A stretch of DNA of 64,000 nucleotides from Variovorax sp. PAMC28562 (GCF_014303735.1 NZ_CP060296.1:4051501-4115500); one strand, 5' to 3'; counted from the first letter of the stretch, positions 1 to 10,682 are shown. A program made the numbers and translations. The notes: generated by a model not told the origin, from the sequence alone.

Positions 1-3000
1 GTGATCACCACGTCGTAGTCGGTGGCCTTGATCTGCGAGGCCAGCGCGTGGAGAGCCTGCTGCGATTCAGCCTTGATCGCCGACTTGCCGAAGTCGAACA
101 GCGTCTCGGCCTGCAGCGTGGTCTTGGCCGGCAACGCAAGCGTCAACGGTGCCGGCGCGATCACCGGCATGGCGCGGGCCGCTTCGTTGGCCGCGGTAAT
201 GGCATCCACAGGCTTGGCCGCTGCCGGCTCCCCGCCCGCCGACGCAAAGCCCAGCCCCGTCTCGTCGAACTTGAAGCGCAGTCGTACATAAGCGCCTTTG
301 CTCGTGTACTCGTTGGCGGTCAGATCGCGGTCTTTCAGTCCGACGACGTTGTAGCCGGCCGACACCCACGTGTTCTTGTACGCCTGGTACCCCACCTCGA
401 CGCCGGCGGTCTTTTGAAGTCCGCCGCCCTTGCCGTACAACACGCCCGCCTGCACGCCGACGTCCCAGTCAGGGGTCAGGTCCTTGGTCCAACGTCCCTG
501 CATCAGGTGCGCCCAGTAGGTGCTGGCAAGCACCCCGTCGTCGGCGCGGCTGACCTTGGCGGCGTAGCGCGCGGTGATGACGGTGCCGCGTTCAGGATTG
601 AAGTTCAGATGGGCTGAAACGATGTCGGCACTAGTGGTACCCGGCAGGTTGGCATTGCCGAAGTCGCTGCCAAAAGCGCTGCCGCCGCTGAGGGCGCCGG
701 CCGAGTTGCCGCCGCCCACGATCTTCTCGGAGCGATGCTCGTAGCGCGCCAGTGCGTTCCATGTGTCGGTGTCCACCGGGCGATAGGCCAGGCCCAGCTG
801 GTGGCGCTGCAAGTGGCGCTCGTTGCCGGCGTTGGCGCCCTGCCCCTCACTGTCGCTGATCACGCTGCGAGCCAGCAGGCTCACCGCCGGGCTGAGCTTG
901 TAGCCGGCGCCCGCACTGAAGAGGCGCGTGTTGGCGTCGTCACCGTTGCGCGCTTCGAGTACACCGCTGGCCTTGAAGGCGCCATTGCTGTATTCGGCAC
1001 CGCCCGTGATGGCGGTGGATTCGCCCAGGCCGGTGGACGTGTAGCCGTTGCCGCTGTTCACGCTGTTGCTGGCACCGCTCAAGCTGCGGGTATGTTCAAC
1101 CCCGGCCGTCAGGCGCAGATGATCGGTCACCTTGAAGGTGTTGCGCACACCCAAAGCGGCTTGCGCCGATCGGCCGTCGATGCTGTCCGCCAAGCGGTAC
1201 TCGTTGTACACACGGCCGCCCTCCATGTAGGCGCTCTCGATGCCGACGATGCCCACGTTGTGGGTCTGCGTGCTGGTCGCGTCATAGGGCCCGTTCAGCG
1301 ACGAGACCAGTTCATAGCGGGCGTAGGCGCGCGTCTTGTCGGTGATCGCGTAATTGCCACCGACCGCAACCGTATGGCGACTGCCGTCTTTCACGTCTTG
1401 CTCGCCTTCGACGAACACCTGTGCCTGTGGCAGACCGGGCACCGCCGATGAGAGGCGCGCGCGCACCGTGGTGAGGCTCTCGTTCTGCGTGCTGGCGGAA
1501 GTGGCTGCCGAGCCGAGTGCGGTCACGTTGCCGGCACCGACGCTGCCGCCGAGCTGGCCGTTGTAGGTGGAGATCTGCCCGTAGTCGAAGCCCGAGCTGG
1601 AGCCGAGGCCCGTCGTGCTTTGCCCCTGTCGCAGACCGACCTCTGCCACGAGCGTGTCGCTCAGTTTCTTCTGTGCGCTCACCGTCGCACCCTTGGTGCC
1701 GCCAGTCAGCAGTGCGTCTTTGCTGTAGAGCGCTTCAGCGCGCACAGCAGTGGTTGGATCGACCCTGTATTCAGCGCGGGCGGAGACTTCGGTGCGTCCG
1801 GCCATGATGGAGGCGCCGGGGTTGTCGAAACCTTCGCTGGTCTTGCTGGCCAACGCAACGACGGCGAGTTTTTCGTCCTGATAGCGCGCTTCGACCCGGC
1901 CTGCGTTCCCCTTGCCCTTTGCGTCGGATTCGGTATGGACAAGCTCGGCCGCCACGGTCGTGTTGTCGCCGATACGGGCAATGCCGGTCACGGCCTCGAG
2001 CTTGCGTTTGTTTTGCGGGTTCTGGTCGGTGCTGGCGACCACGCCGAGCTGCACGCGCTCACTCACCTTGACCTGGACATCGGTGCCGGCCACGGTGAAC
2101 TTGGGCCCGCCGCTGTCGACCTCATAGGTGACGCGGATCGACTGCGGGTTCAGGTTCGCATCGACCGAAGAGATCGGATGCGTGAACAGAATGCGGCGCG
2201 TCAACGGCTCGACCGTGTAGTCGACAAAGCGCGCCACCGGCGTGCGCAGCAGCACGATGTTCGGCTGGTTGCGGTCGCGCACCATGACTTCGATCTGTTC
2301 GCTGTTGTCGACGAAATCACCGCCCGTGGCGCTCAGGTAATAAGGACCCGAGGTACCGACGGCGCGAAACTCTTCGACTTGCTGGACCTGCGCGGTCCGG
2401 CTCACATAGCTGGTGGCGCGCACCGTGTCGTCCTCGTACACGTGCTTCATGCCGGTGAGCGAACGATTGCTCTGGCTCAGGTTTCGCACTTCAGTGCTGC
2501 TGGCCGTTGTGAAGTCGCCGTACAGCAGGTAGCTGCGATTTTTGTCGATGCGCACATAGAGCTTCTGCGTGCTTTGCGCGTCGAAACCTTTAACAGCCGA
2601 ATCGCCATAGACCGGATAGAACTCGTCTGGACGGATGTCGCGGAACAAGCGGTCTTTTTGTGTTTTGTCGGAATCGAAAGACGCGGTCAGTAGGTAGTCG
2701 CCCTTGACGGTGCCCTTGAAGAAGAACGCGGCACGGCCGGAGGCGCGCTTGTCGCCACTCTGGTCTTTCAAACCCGTCAGCTCGGCCTCGAAGGCGGCGC
2801 CTGCGGGCATCGCGCCCAGAGTCAAACCGCCGCGCTTGGTGAAGTCGAGCACGCCTTCGACGATGCCGACACCGATCATCGGACGCATCTCGGGCAACAG
2901 GGCCAGCCGCACCTCCTTGACGAGGTCGGCTGCCGTGACGCGGATGCGCGCATCACCCGGCTCGCCGGGCGGCAGCAGACGGAACTCCGCCGTGCCGCCT

Positions 3001-6000
3001 TCCATGAACACCTGCGTGCCGGGTTCGGCCGGGTTCAGGTCTTCGTCCAGCCAGCGGCCGCGGTCGCTTTCGAGCGTGAGCTGGGTTCGGGCCGTGACCG
3101 CGACGCCGGCTGCATCGACCAGGCGCACTTTGACGATGACGGGCGTACGCAGGTCGGCGCGTGCCACTTCGGGTAGATCGATCTGGATGGCTGCAAGCTT
3201 GTCGGGCGCGACGATGCTGATTTGCGCTGGCTCACCATGGGCGTTACCAAAATCGTCCATCGCCTCGACCTTCAAGAGGTTGACACCTGGCTTGAGCAGC
3301 ACGCCGATGTATTCCCAGGCACTGATCTTCTTGGCGGCGAGTTGCGTCTTCTTGCCTACGCGCTTGCCGTCGATCGCGGTGCCGTTAACGGTCAAGCGCA
3401 GAGACACGTTCAATTCGCCTTTGACCCGCACGTTGATCGACTGGCTGGGAACGGTATCGCCGTCCTTCAGGCCGATGAAGCCGAGTGCGTTGCTGTCGAT
3501 TTGCGGCAGCAGCACTTCGAGGTCGATGGCGCCCGGCACGGCCTGCACCAGCAGCGGCTGGCTCCGCGGCTCCAGCATGGCACCGGTGGTGTCGATCGGT
3601 CGATCGGCAAAAGCGCCCACGCCGGTGGCACGGCTGCTGATGGTCGACGAAGGCAGGCCGTTGGTCGGCAAGCCATTCAGCGCGCTGAAGAGGCTGCCAG
3701 CCGGCGTCGATGCCGCGGCGCCCGCCGTTCCCAGCGTGCCACCGCCCGTGCCGCCCCCGGCACTCACGAAGGTGCTGGCCTTGCCGGTGGGCACAGGCAG
3801 CGCGATCAGCGGCGCGGAAGTGGCCTGCACGGTGCCTGAACTACCGCCCGCGAGCGACTGCCCACTGGCCGGCAGCGAGCGCGTATCGCCCACCGGAATG
3901 ATCTTGCCCTCGGGGTCCAGACGCAGTCGGACCTGCGCTTCGGCTTCGGTGTCGGGCAGTGCCGCAATGGCGGCGCGACGGGCGGCCACCTCGTCGATCA
4001 CGCCCCTGTCTTCGCAGTTGGTGATGATGAAGTTGGCTTTGTGGAACTCGCCCTTCTTCAAGTCGACGAAGCGGCTTTCTGGTGTGCCCGCGTTGCGGTT
4101 GTCGAGCACTTCGAGCCGCGCACCGCGAGGCAAGGTGGTCTGGTCCAGCCGGAGCACATGCGTGATCGGCTTCAAGCCATACAGGCTCCACTTGCCTTCC
4201 ACATCGGTCACGACGTTGGTCCCGTTTTCCAGGTACAGACGGACGCCGGGCACGCCTAGTTCTTCGAGACCCTCTTGCTTGCCGTCGCGCTTGCAATCCA
4301 GATACACCTTGCCAAAGGCGAATGCGTCGTCCGAGAAAACGCCGCCGGTGACGCGCACGGTCCAACTGGCCAGGTTCGAAGTGATCGGACCGGAGAAGGC
4401 ACGCGCCCGGTTGATGGCATCGCCATTGGTGGGCGCACCGACCCCGATGCGCACGCGATACCGCACCATGGCCGATTGGTCCACGCCGAGCGCCAACGCT
4501 GGAAAGCTGAAGCGGAGCGAAGGCCCCGCGCCCCCTGCCGGGTTGGCCGACACGGCACCGTTCAGCCGCGCGCTGTTGGCCACGAAAGCAAAGCCGGGTG
4601 GCAGGCTGTCGCTGAAGTTCACCCCAGTGATAGGAAAGCCCGTCTTGTTGGTAACGGTCAGCGCGTAGTCGATGAAGTCGCCGAACTCGGCCTGGCGCTT
4701 GCTGCCGTCCTTGCGCAGCAGCAGGCCCAGCACGTTGCCGGGGTCCAGCGGAATGTGGTTGTGCACCACGTCGCAGGCCGTCCCGTCAGGATTGACACCG
4801 GACACGACCGCAAAAAAGTAGGTCGTCGGATCGGCAGATTGCGGCGCCGCGCTGTTGGGCACGATGGCGCCGCAACTCGTATATCTGCCGGGCGTCGGTG
4901 GAATGAGCACCGACGGGTAGACATAGCCACTGCCCGCCGGAGGTGTCACGGAAAGGCCGTAGGTGCACAAGCCGGTGATGGGTGGCGACTGCAGGTAGAA
5001 CTGGTAGGCGCCATCGGCCCCCGTCGTCATCGACAAACTGCCGCTGGCGTTGAAGGTGTACGTGCCTGAATCGGCGCCCGAGATTTCAGCGGTGGTGATG
5101 GGCGTGACAGGGCCGCTATTGCATGACTGACGCGTGTAGGTAACGAGTGCGCCGGCCACCGGCTGGCGCGTGACCGCGTTGTAAACGGTGCCCTGCGGGT
5201 CGATTAGAAGCGACTGCACCGAATTCGAGGTCGCCGCGACCAGCATGGCCGGCGTGACGTTGATCGTGTTTTGCTCGAACGCGGCCGCCCATGCCTTGTT
5301 GATTACTGTCACGCGGTTGCCGATGGCAATAGCCTTTACGGTGACGCGCACCGTGAAGACGATCTGCTCGCTCTGGCCGGGTGCCAGGGCGCGACTGCCA
5401 TCGGTCGTGCTCAGTGCCGCTTCAGTGGGCAGGCTGAAAGGGTCCGCGCTGTTGATCTGGGTGCGGTTGCAGGTTGCCCGGCCAGTGAAATTGGCCGCCG
5501 GATTCAGCAACCCATTGGCTGTCTTGGGCGCACCCATCAGCGCCCAGGAAGCGATCAAGCCTTCCGGCTTGTCCATGTCGAATGTGCAGTTGAGGTTGTC
5601 GATGACGCGCACGTTCGGTGCAGCGGCGACGCCGGTATTGGTGATCTTCAGCGTGTAGTCGATGTCGAATACGCCGGAAGCGACACGACGTGGCAGCGAC
5701 GCGCTCTTCACCAGCGACAACGAAGGCAGCTGCGTCGACACCGGTGTCGGCGAACTGTTGTTGTTCGGGTTGCCGTCGCCATCAGGATCCGGGTCGGCAC
5801 CGTCGACGGAGTCGTCGAAGATCGTCGGAGATCCGCCGGCAGCCAGTGCACTCGATACCTTGACGCTGTTGTAGAGCGTGCCCGCGCGGCCGGTGAAATT
5901 GACGCGTACGTCGAACTGCACGCTCACCTGCGCGCCGACCGGCAACACGGCACCGGGGGACAGCAGGTTGGACGCGGTCGCCGTACCGGAGAAGCTCGTA

Positions 6001-7421
6001 TTGGCGACAGCGAGCGTGCCGCTCACGTTGTTGCCTTGATTGCCACCGATCGACACCGACCCGGGCACGATGGCGTACTGGTTGGCCGCCGGAACAGCCG
6101 CGGCGGTGAAGGTGCCGAACTGGCTGGCGCCGAGGCCTTCGAGCACGTCGGGCGCCAGCACATCGTAGAGCGGCACGGTGCCGTAGTTACGGATGTTGAC
6201 GCTGAAACGCACTGTAGCGGTGCCATCGAGTTGACCGTCAGCGCCACGATTGACCTTGGGCGAAGAAGCCGCCTTGGCGACGCCGATGCGTGCCTGCATG
6301 GACGCGATGACGACCGTGTTGGACGTCGCTGCCGTCGGGCTTATCGCATCGTTGTAGTAACTCTGCGCGGTGTTGCGGATGTCGCCTGTCAGGCTGGCGT
6401 TGACCTTGACGCCGAACTGCATGACGAAGGACGCGTTGCGCACCACCGGCGTCGCAATACCGATGGCAACTTCGATAGCAGAGGCGTCTTCGGCCGTGCG
6501 ATAGCTGAACGGTGCGTCACCCGACAATCGGTAGAGCTTGGTTGAGTTCGCCGCGGCGCTTTGCAGCGAGCCGACGATGTACTGCGTACCGGCGGGCACC
6601 AGGTCGCGCACCAAGACCAGCGCGGTGGGTGCACCGTTGACGAGCACGGGCGTATTGGTGGGCGCCGCGACACTGCTGGGCTGCGCATCTTGCGAACCGA
6701 TGTTCGCGCCCGATACGGCGAAGTCGATCCGGGTCGTACCCGGAATCACCAACCCAGGATAGGCCGCGCTCTTGGTGATCGAGATGACCGCCACGTTGCC
6801 GACCGTTACGACGTCGTGGTTGACGGCGCTCAGCCTTTGCAGCGTTGTGGTGACCACCAGTGCGAGACATGCATTGCCGACACCGACCGTAGGCACGGTG
6901 CCTTGAACCAGAAGCGCAACTGTCTGGCCGGGCTGCAAGAGAAGTGCACCGGTGCTGTTCAGCGCGATGACCGGATCGCTGCTGTCGACGACGCCGTTGT
7001 TGTTGCTGTCGCGCACGATGCGCAGCGAAGACAGGTCGAGCGTGTCCGGGGTACAACCCACGCCGTCGTTGCTTAAGTTGAGCGCGTAGCTGGACGCCAC
7101 ATTGCCGGTGTTGGTGAGCAGGTGGCTCAGCGTGACAACAGCTGCGGGAGGTCGTGTGACCGACTGGTCTTGTGTCAGCGTCAATGCCTCCACCGACAGC
7201 ACGGTAGCAATAACGGCATTGGAAGAAATGGTCTCGGTCTGTGCAAACCCGGTCGGCACATAGGTGCCGGTAGCGACGTTGCGAATGACGGCGCCGCCCG
7301 GTGCCGGCGCCGCCTGCACCAACGCACTGCCGATCAGCAGTGCAGCGCCGGCAATGAGCGCTGCACCGACCTTGCGCCATCGCAACGAGCTGCAGTTCGC
7401 CTTGTCAAAATGGAAATACAC
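1..7421 (-). CDS. Giant DUF11-repeat outer-membrane protein with beta-barrel and OmpA C-terminus (3' end outside window)
   Basis: The frame is open from a GTG at 7421 to the window edge: 2,473 codons with no stop. GGAAGG sits 9 bases before the GTG and decides the start. Residues 1-37 are a signal peptide ending near LVQA. About 40-1000 are DUF11-like beta repeats (phrases such as LLTNTGNVASSYAL and LKITNTG). About 1026-1110 resemble an SdrD-B/Cna-B domain (GKVYLDCKRDGKQEG). About 1310-1470 look Ig-like. About 1574-2400 are alternating amphipathic strands typical of an outer-membrane barrel (RPDEFYPVYGDSAVKGFD, then many ARYE-type strands). From about 2435 an OmpA peptidoglycan-binding domain begins (TLFDFGKSAIKAES) and is cut off. 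A role as a cell-wall-anchored surface structure or adhesin is inferred. It is the third gene of a cluster of DUF11 proteins. Confidence 0.85.
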   Translation of the reverse strand, partial: MYFHFDKANCSSLRWRKVGAALIAGAALLIGSALVQAAPAPGGAVIRNVATGTYVPTGFAQTETISSNAVIATVLSVEALTLTQDQSVTRPPAAVVTLSHLLTNTGNVASSYALNLSNDGVGCTPDTLDLSSLRIVRDSNNNGVVDSSDPVIALNSTGALLLQPGQTVALLVQGTVPTVGVGNACLALVVTTTLQRLSAVNHDVVTVGNVAVISITKSAAYPGLVIPGTTRIDFAVSGANIGSQDAQPSSVAAPTNTPVLVNGAPTALVLVRDLVPAGTQYIVGSLQSAAANSTKLYRLSGDAPFSYRTAEDASAIEVAIGIATPVVRNASFVMQFGVKVNASLTGDIRNTAQSYYNDAISPTAATSNTVVIASMQARIGVAKAASSPKVNRGADGQLDGTATVRFSVNIRNYGTVPLYDVLAPDVLEGLGASQFGTFTAAAVPAANQYAIVPGSVSIGGNQGNNVSGTLAVANTSFSGTATASNLLSPGAVLPVGAQVSVQFDVRVNFTGRAGTLYNSVKVSSALAAGGSPTIFDDSVDGADPDPDGDGNPNNNSSPTPVSTQLPSLSLVKSASLPRRVASGVFDIDYTLKITNTGVAAAPNVRVIDNLNCTFDMDKPEGLIASWALMGAPKTANGLLNPAANFTGRATCNRTQINSADPFSLPTEAALSTTDGSRALAPGQSEQIVFTVRVTVKAIAIGNRVTVINKAWAAAFEQNTINVTPAMLVAATSNSVQSLLIDPQGTVYNAVTRQPVAGALVTYTRQSCNSGPVTPITTAEISGADSGTYTFNASGSLSMTTGADGAYQFYLQSPPITGLCTYGLSVTPPAGSGYVYPSVLIPPTPGRYTSCGAIVPNSAAPQSADPTTYFFAVVSGVNPDGTACDVVHNHIPLDPGNVLGLLLRKDGSKRQAEFGDFIDYALTVTNKTGFPITGVNFSDSLPPGFAFVANSARLNGAVSANPAGGAGPSLRFSFPALALGVDQSAMVRYRVRIGVGAPTNGDAINRARAFSGPITSNLASWTVRVTGGVFSDDAFAFGKVYLDCKRDGKQEGLEELGVPGVRLYLENGTNVVTDVEGKWSLYGLKPITHVLRLDQTTLPRGARLEVLDNRNAGTPESRFVDLKKGEFHKANFIITNCEDRGVIDEVAARRAAIAALPDTEAEAQVRLRLDPEGKIIPVGDTRSLPASGQSLAGGSSGTVQATSAPLIALPVPTGKASTFVSAGGGTGGGTLGTAGAAASTPAGSLFSALNGLPTNGLPSSTISSRATGVGAFADRPIDTTGAMLEPRSQPLLVQAVPGAIDLEVLLPQIDSNALGFIGLKDGDTVPSQSINVRVKGELNVSLRLTVNGTAIDGKRVGKKTQLAAKKISAWEYIGVLLKPGVNLLKVEAMDDFGNAHGEPAQISIVAPDKLAAIQIDLPEVARADLRTPVIVKVRLVDAAGVAVTARTQLTLESDRGRWLDEDLNPAEPGTQVFMEGGTAEFRLLPPGEPGDARIRVTAADLVKEVRLALLPEMRPMIGVGIVEGVLDFTKRGGLTLGAMPAGAAFEAELTGLKDQSGDKRASGRAAFFFKGTVKGDYLLTASFDSDKTQKDRLFRDIRPDEFYPVYGDSAVKGFDAQSTQKLYVRIDKNRSYLLYGDFTTASSTEVRNLSQSNRSLTGMKHVYEDDTVRATSYVSRTAQVQQVEEFRAVGTSGPYYLSATGGDFVDNSEQIEVMVRDRNQPNIVLLRTPVARFVDYTVEPLTRRILFTHPISSVDANLNPQSIRVTYEVDSGGPKFTVAGTDVQVKVSERVQLGVVASTDQNPQNKRKLEAVTGIARIGDNTTVAAELVHTESDAKGKGNAGRVEARYQDEKLAVVALASKTSEGFDNPGASIMAGRTEVSARAEYRVDPTTAVRAEALYSKDALLTGGTKGATVSAQKKLSDTLVAEVGLRQGQSTTGLGSSSGFDYGQISTYNGQLGGSVGAGNVTALGSAATSASTQNESLTTVRARLSSAVPGLPQAQVFVEGEQDVKDGSRHTVAVGGNYAITDKTRAYARYELVSSLNGPYDATSTQTHNVGIVGIESAYMEGGRVYNEYRLADSIDGRSAQAALGVRNTFKVTDHLRLTAGVEHTRSLSGASNSVNSGNGYTSTGLGESTAITGGAEYSNGAFKASGVLEARNGDDANTRLFSAGAGYKLSPAVSLLARSVISDSEGQGANAGNERHLQRHQLGLAYRPVDTDTWNALARYEHRSEKIVGGGNSAGALSGGSAFGSDFGNANLPGTTSADIVSAHLNFNPERGTVITARYAAKVSRADDGVLASTYWAHLMQGRWTKDLTPDWDVGVQAGVLYGKGGGLQKTAGVEVGYQAYKNTWVSAGYNVVGLKDRDLTANEYTSKGAYVRLRFKFDETGLGFASAGGEPAAAKPVDAITAANEAARAMPVIAPAPLTLALPAKTTLQAETLFDFGKSAIKAESQQALHALASQIKATDYDVVI

Positions 7422-7570
7422 GCTATCGACCTTCCGCAGTCCGACGCTTGCGCGGAGACTTTCAATATTTGGAAACTTTTTCCGCTGTGGCTTGGGCGTG
7501 CTTGTGGCGTTGAGCCCGTTCAAGCCGCAGAGGAAAAAGGCGAAACACCTCCGCCGAGGTGGTGCTTCGC

Positions 7571-7603
7571 AAAAAAGTCCGGCGGGCTGGAGACCCGCCG
7601 GAC
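7571..7603 (-). terminator. Rho-independent terminator after the 973-residue DUF11 protein
   Basis: On the minus strand a perfect 10-bp stem (GTCCGGCGGG pairing with CCCGCCGGAC, 7-base loop) is followed at once by six T residues. It starts 13 bases after the stop of the upstream gene and lies 150 bases before the GTG of the giant gene. It should therefore limit read-through into that gene. Confidence 0.9.
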
Positions 7604-7615
7604 GTCAGACGCAGA

Positions 7616-10537
7616 TCAGAAATTGACCTTGACGTTGAACATCAGCGTGGCGCTGCCGCCGGGCTGGACGGTGGTGGCCGGGCCACAGCTCACCGTCGAG
7701 GCGGTCGATGCGTAGTTCGCATTGACAAGCACCGGGGTCGTGTTGACGGAGCTGCACCGCGTACCCGGTTGCGTGGCACCGGTGAGGCTGGTGTAGGCCG
7801 GCACTGCGTCGTTGATCGACATCTGCGTGACCGGGGCTGCACCCTGGTTGGTCGCGACGATCTTGTAGACGATGCATTCGCCTGGCTTGGCAACCAGGGC
7901 AGTGGCTGCAACTGGCGTGACCAAACCGGTGCAAGCCGTGTCGAGCGCTTGCAGCTTGTCAAGGCGCATCTGGCCGGTCACGACGGTGCTCAGGTCGGTA
8001 GCCGATGGCGTACCGCAGGAGGTTGCGCCAGCCGGGAATGTCACCGTCACGGTGGCCGTGTCGGTCGCGCCTGCTGTGGCGCCGCCCGGTGCGAACACCT
8101 TGACCAGCAGCTTTTGCGTGCCACTTGCCAACAGCGGGCCGGCAATGGAGCCCGAGATCAGCGTGTCACCAGCATCGATCATGCCGTCACCGTTGTTGTC
8201 GATGTACAGCGCGGTCGTCCAACCGGCGCTGACGTCTGCAGGCGGCAGGGCTGCAGCAACCGTGTACGGTCCTGCGCAGCTCTGGGCACCGGTGTTGGTC
8301 AGCGTGTGGGCATACACAACGGAGCCGCCAGGAGCGACTTGACCATTGTTGTTTGGCGTCAGCGTGGCGCTGTACGTTGCAGCGATGGTTACCGTCACGG
8401 CGTCCGTCTTGGTGTCCATGGCGATGGCGCCCGTCGACGTTGCGAGGGTCGAGCGAATCTGGAAGTAGATGAACTGCGCGGTCACTGCCACTTGCGATGC
8501 GGGCGGCGTCACGCAGGCTTCGACTTGCATCTGGCCACCGTTGGCCGGCACGGCAACCGTGGTGATGGTCGCAACCGTGGCACAGGTGCCTCCGGACGCC
8601 ACGAACTTGACCGTCCATCCAGCGGGCAGGCTGCCTGGGAAGGACGTCGTCTGGCTCGCAGCAAGGCTGTAGGTGTTGGCAACCGTGTCGTTGTTCTTTA
8701 CGAACAACGCGAAGACCGTGCCGGTACCGGCAGCGGTGCTGTTGGTCGTCGTAGGGCTGGGGCTTGGGCCCGTACCGACGTCGCCGTTGCTGGTCGTGCC
8801 GGCAATGCCGTTGCCGCTGGTGGTATTGGTCAGGTCGACCAGCACGCCGACGATGGCGGTGATGGTGTCGCGCGTCGTTTCAGACTTCGTGCTGTCGCCA
8901 GCCGAAGTACCCGTCACGATGGCGCTGAACGGACCGGCGGGTATGACTGCTGGCGAAGGCAACGTGGCCGCAACCACGATCGTCGCACTCAAGCCGGACG
9001 CGATCGGACCCGTGTCCACGACGCCATCGCTGTTGTTGTCGATCAACGGCGTCAGGCCGTCGGCGGCGAAGAACTTGAAGGTCGTGCCCGCAGGGAAGCT
9101 ACCCAAGGCGGCCGTCAGATTGACGATGTCGCTCGAGTTGCCGGTGTTGAACACCGTCTGCGTGAACTTCACCGTGCTGCCGGCAACGGCGTTTGCCAGG
9201 GTGGTGGTGTCGTTGGCGGTTGCATTGGGCACGCCAGCGCTGGTGTCGATCGCTGTCGTTGAGCTACCGGCAGCAGAACCCAGGACGATGCCGAAGGTGC
9301 CCGTGACGGTGAACGGCGACGGGTTGGTCGGCGAAGTCACACCGATCGGGCTGGTCGAGGTCGAACCTGCCGCGTCGATTGGGTTGTACGTCGCCGTGTT
9401 GGTGGTGGTCGACGTGCCGATGGCGGCCGTGCTGTTCACCATCACCACGAAGCTGATCGTCTGCGAAACGTTGGCGCCCAACGAACTCACCACGGCGGTC
9501 ACGACGTTGCCAGATGCCTGGAAGTCGATGCCAGTCGAGTCACCCAGGGCTGCGTCGGTCAGGGCGACGCCAGGAGCATTGCTCCAGACGGCAGACCCAG
9601 GAACGTACGTGAAGCCTGCAGGCAAGGTGTCCTTGATCGCGAACATGCCGGCAGCAGCGCCAGTGTTGCTGAAATTCAAGGTGTACACGGTGTACACGCA
9701 ACCGGTGGCCGGTGCCGAAGCCCCTGCAACCGTCGCCGCGCAGCTCGCCGCCGAACGGGGGCCGCTGGCCGATGCCGTAGGCCACACGCCGCTATTGGCC
9801 GACCATGGAACAGCCGGGACGTTCAAGCCCTTCGTGGAGTTGAAAGCCGCACCGGTCGTGAGGTTCACGTGGTCGACGTCGGCCGCCGACGTATTGCCAA
9901 CGGCGTAAAGCGCCGTGGTCGTCGGTGTGGCAGTGATCGTGGCCGAGACAGGCGATGTGAACGTCGAGGACGTCGCGCTGCCTGGAATCGAATAAGCCAC
10001 CACGAACTGGAACACGCCGTTGTTGCCGGCGACTGTCTGTGCGGTGACGTTACAGGCGGCAGTGGGCACGGCCGTACACAACGGTGTCGTGCTGTCCGGC
10101 AAACCGTCGCCATTGACATCGGCAAAGACCTGGACCTGCGTGAAGCCGTTCGGGCTCGCAGGTGCGGCGATCGACAGGCTGAAAGTGTCGGTGCCGTTAC
10201 CGGTGTTGGTCAGGACGTGAGGCGCATAGACGGTCGAACCTGCCGCGCCGGTCTTGGTGTTGATGACGGTCGTGGTCACCGATGAAACGGTGTCCAGCGT
10301 GAAGGAGCCGACTTGCTGAACCGTGGTCTGCACCAGGTTAGAGGTCGCCAGTTGACTGGCTCCATTCGGATCGAGGTACGTGGCCGAGGCCTGGTTCCCG
10401 ATGATGGTGTTGGCGGGCGGCGCTGCGGCCATGACTCCGGAACTTCCAAACAGGAAGCCCAGCGTCAGGATTGCGGCGCCAGCCCATGTCTTGCGCGGCT
10501 GGAAGCCTGCGCGACGGGTTGGCAAATTGGAAAGCAC
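7616..10537 (-). CDS. Secreted DUF11-repeat surface protein (973 aa)
   Basis: The start is GTG at 10537, six bases after a strong AGGAGA; the frame stays open 29 codons further upstream, but without a ribosome site. Residues 1-37 form a signal peptide (hydrophobic ILTLGFLFGSS, cleavage near GVMAA). The rest is a run of DUF11-type beta-sandwich repeats, each with a phrase like LTNTGNGTDTFSL or VFNTGNSSDIVNL, rich in Thr, Ser, Ala and Gly and nearly free of Cys. There is no barrel, OmpA domain or sorting signal, so it is probably released to, or held at, the surface by partners. It has the same repeat type and orientation as its two neighbours and a terminator on each side. The function is unknown; a structural surface protein or adhesin is inferred. 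Confidence 0.85.
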   Translation of the reverse strand: MLSNLPTRRAGFQPRKTWAGAAILTLGFLFGSSGVMAAAPPANTIIGNQASATYLDPNGASQLATSNLVQTTVQQVGSFTLDTVSSVTTTVINTKTGAAGSTVYAPHVLTNTGNGTDTFSLSIAAPASPNGFTQVQVFADVNGDGLPDSTTPLCTAVPTAACNVTAQTVAGNNGVFQFVVAYSIPGSATSSTFTSPVSATITATPTTTALYAVGNTSAADVDHVNLTTGAAFNSTKGLNVPAVPWSANSGVWPTASASGPRSAASCAATVAGASAPATGCVYTVYTLNFSNTGAAAGMFAIKDTLPAGFTYVPGSAVWSNAPGVALTDAALGDSTGIDFQASGNVVTAVVSSLGANVSQTISFVVMVNSTAAIGTSTTTNTATYNPIDAAGSTSTSPIGVTSPTNPSPFTVTGTFGIVLGSAAGSSTTAIDTSAGVPNATANDTTTLANAVAGSTVKFTQTVFNTGNSSDIVNLTAALGSFPAGTTFKFFAADGLTPLIDNNSDGVVDTGPIASGLSATIVVAATLPSPAVIPAGPFSAIVTGTSAGDSTKSETTRDTITAIVGVLVDLTNTTSGNGIAGTTSNGDVGTGPSPSPTTTNSTAAGTGTVFALFVKNNDTVANTYSLAASQTTSFPGSLPAGWTVKFVASGGTCATVATITTVAVPANGGQMQVEACVTPPASQVAVTAQFIYFQIRSTLATSTGAIAMDTKTDAVTVTIAATYSATLTPNNNGQVAPGGSVVYAHTLTNTGAQSCAGPYTVAAALPPADVSAGWTTALYIDNNGDGMIDAGDTLISGSIAGPLLASGTQKLLVKVFAPGGATAGATDTATVTVTFPAGATSCGTPSATDLSTVVTGQMRLDKLQALDTACTGLVTPVAATALVAKPGECIVYKIVATNQGAAPVTQMSINDAVPAYTSLTGATQPGTRCSSVNTTPVLVNANYASTASTVSCGPATTVQPGGSATLMFNVKVNF

Positions 10538-10571
10538 TTGATTTCTCCTGGGGATGATCAAAAAGGGAACA

Positions 10572-10618
10572 AAAAAACCCGGCCGATGCTTCTTCGTGGG
10601 GAAAAAGCAATGACCGGG
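10572..10618 (-). terminator. Long-stem rho-independent terminator after the small DUF11 protein
   Basis: On the minus strand an outer stem (CCCGGTC with GGCCGGG) and an inner stem (TGCTTTTT with AAGAAGCA, one G-U) close a 7-base loop and are followed by seven T residues. It begins 65 bases after the stop at 10683 and lies just upstream of the ribosome site of the 973-residue protein. Confidence 0.85.
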
Positions 10619-10682
10619 GTGCACGTCAAACAGAAATAGGGAAATGGGGAGAAATCGCGTGGGCGTCGCTGGGCGTCGGCAA

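Noticed and set aside
2704-4668. 654-codon plus-strand open frame
   Set aside because: It is antisense to the giant DUF11 protein, whose frame shows coherent domains; the plus translation is Ser/Arg/Pro-rich shadow text.
7559-9262. 567-codon plus-strand open frame
   Set aside because: Antisense to the 973-residue DUF11 protein, low-complexity Arg/Gly text and no ribosome site.
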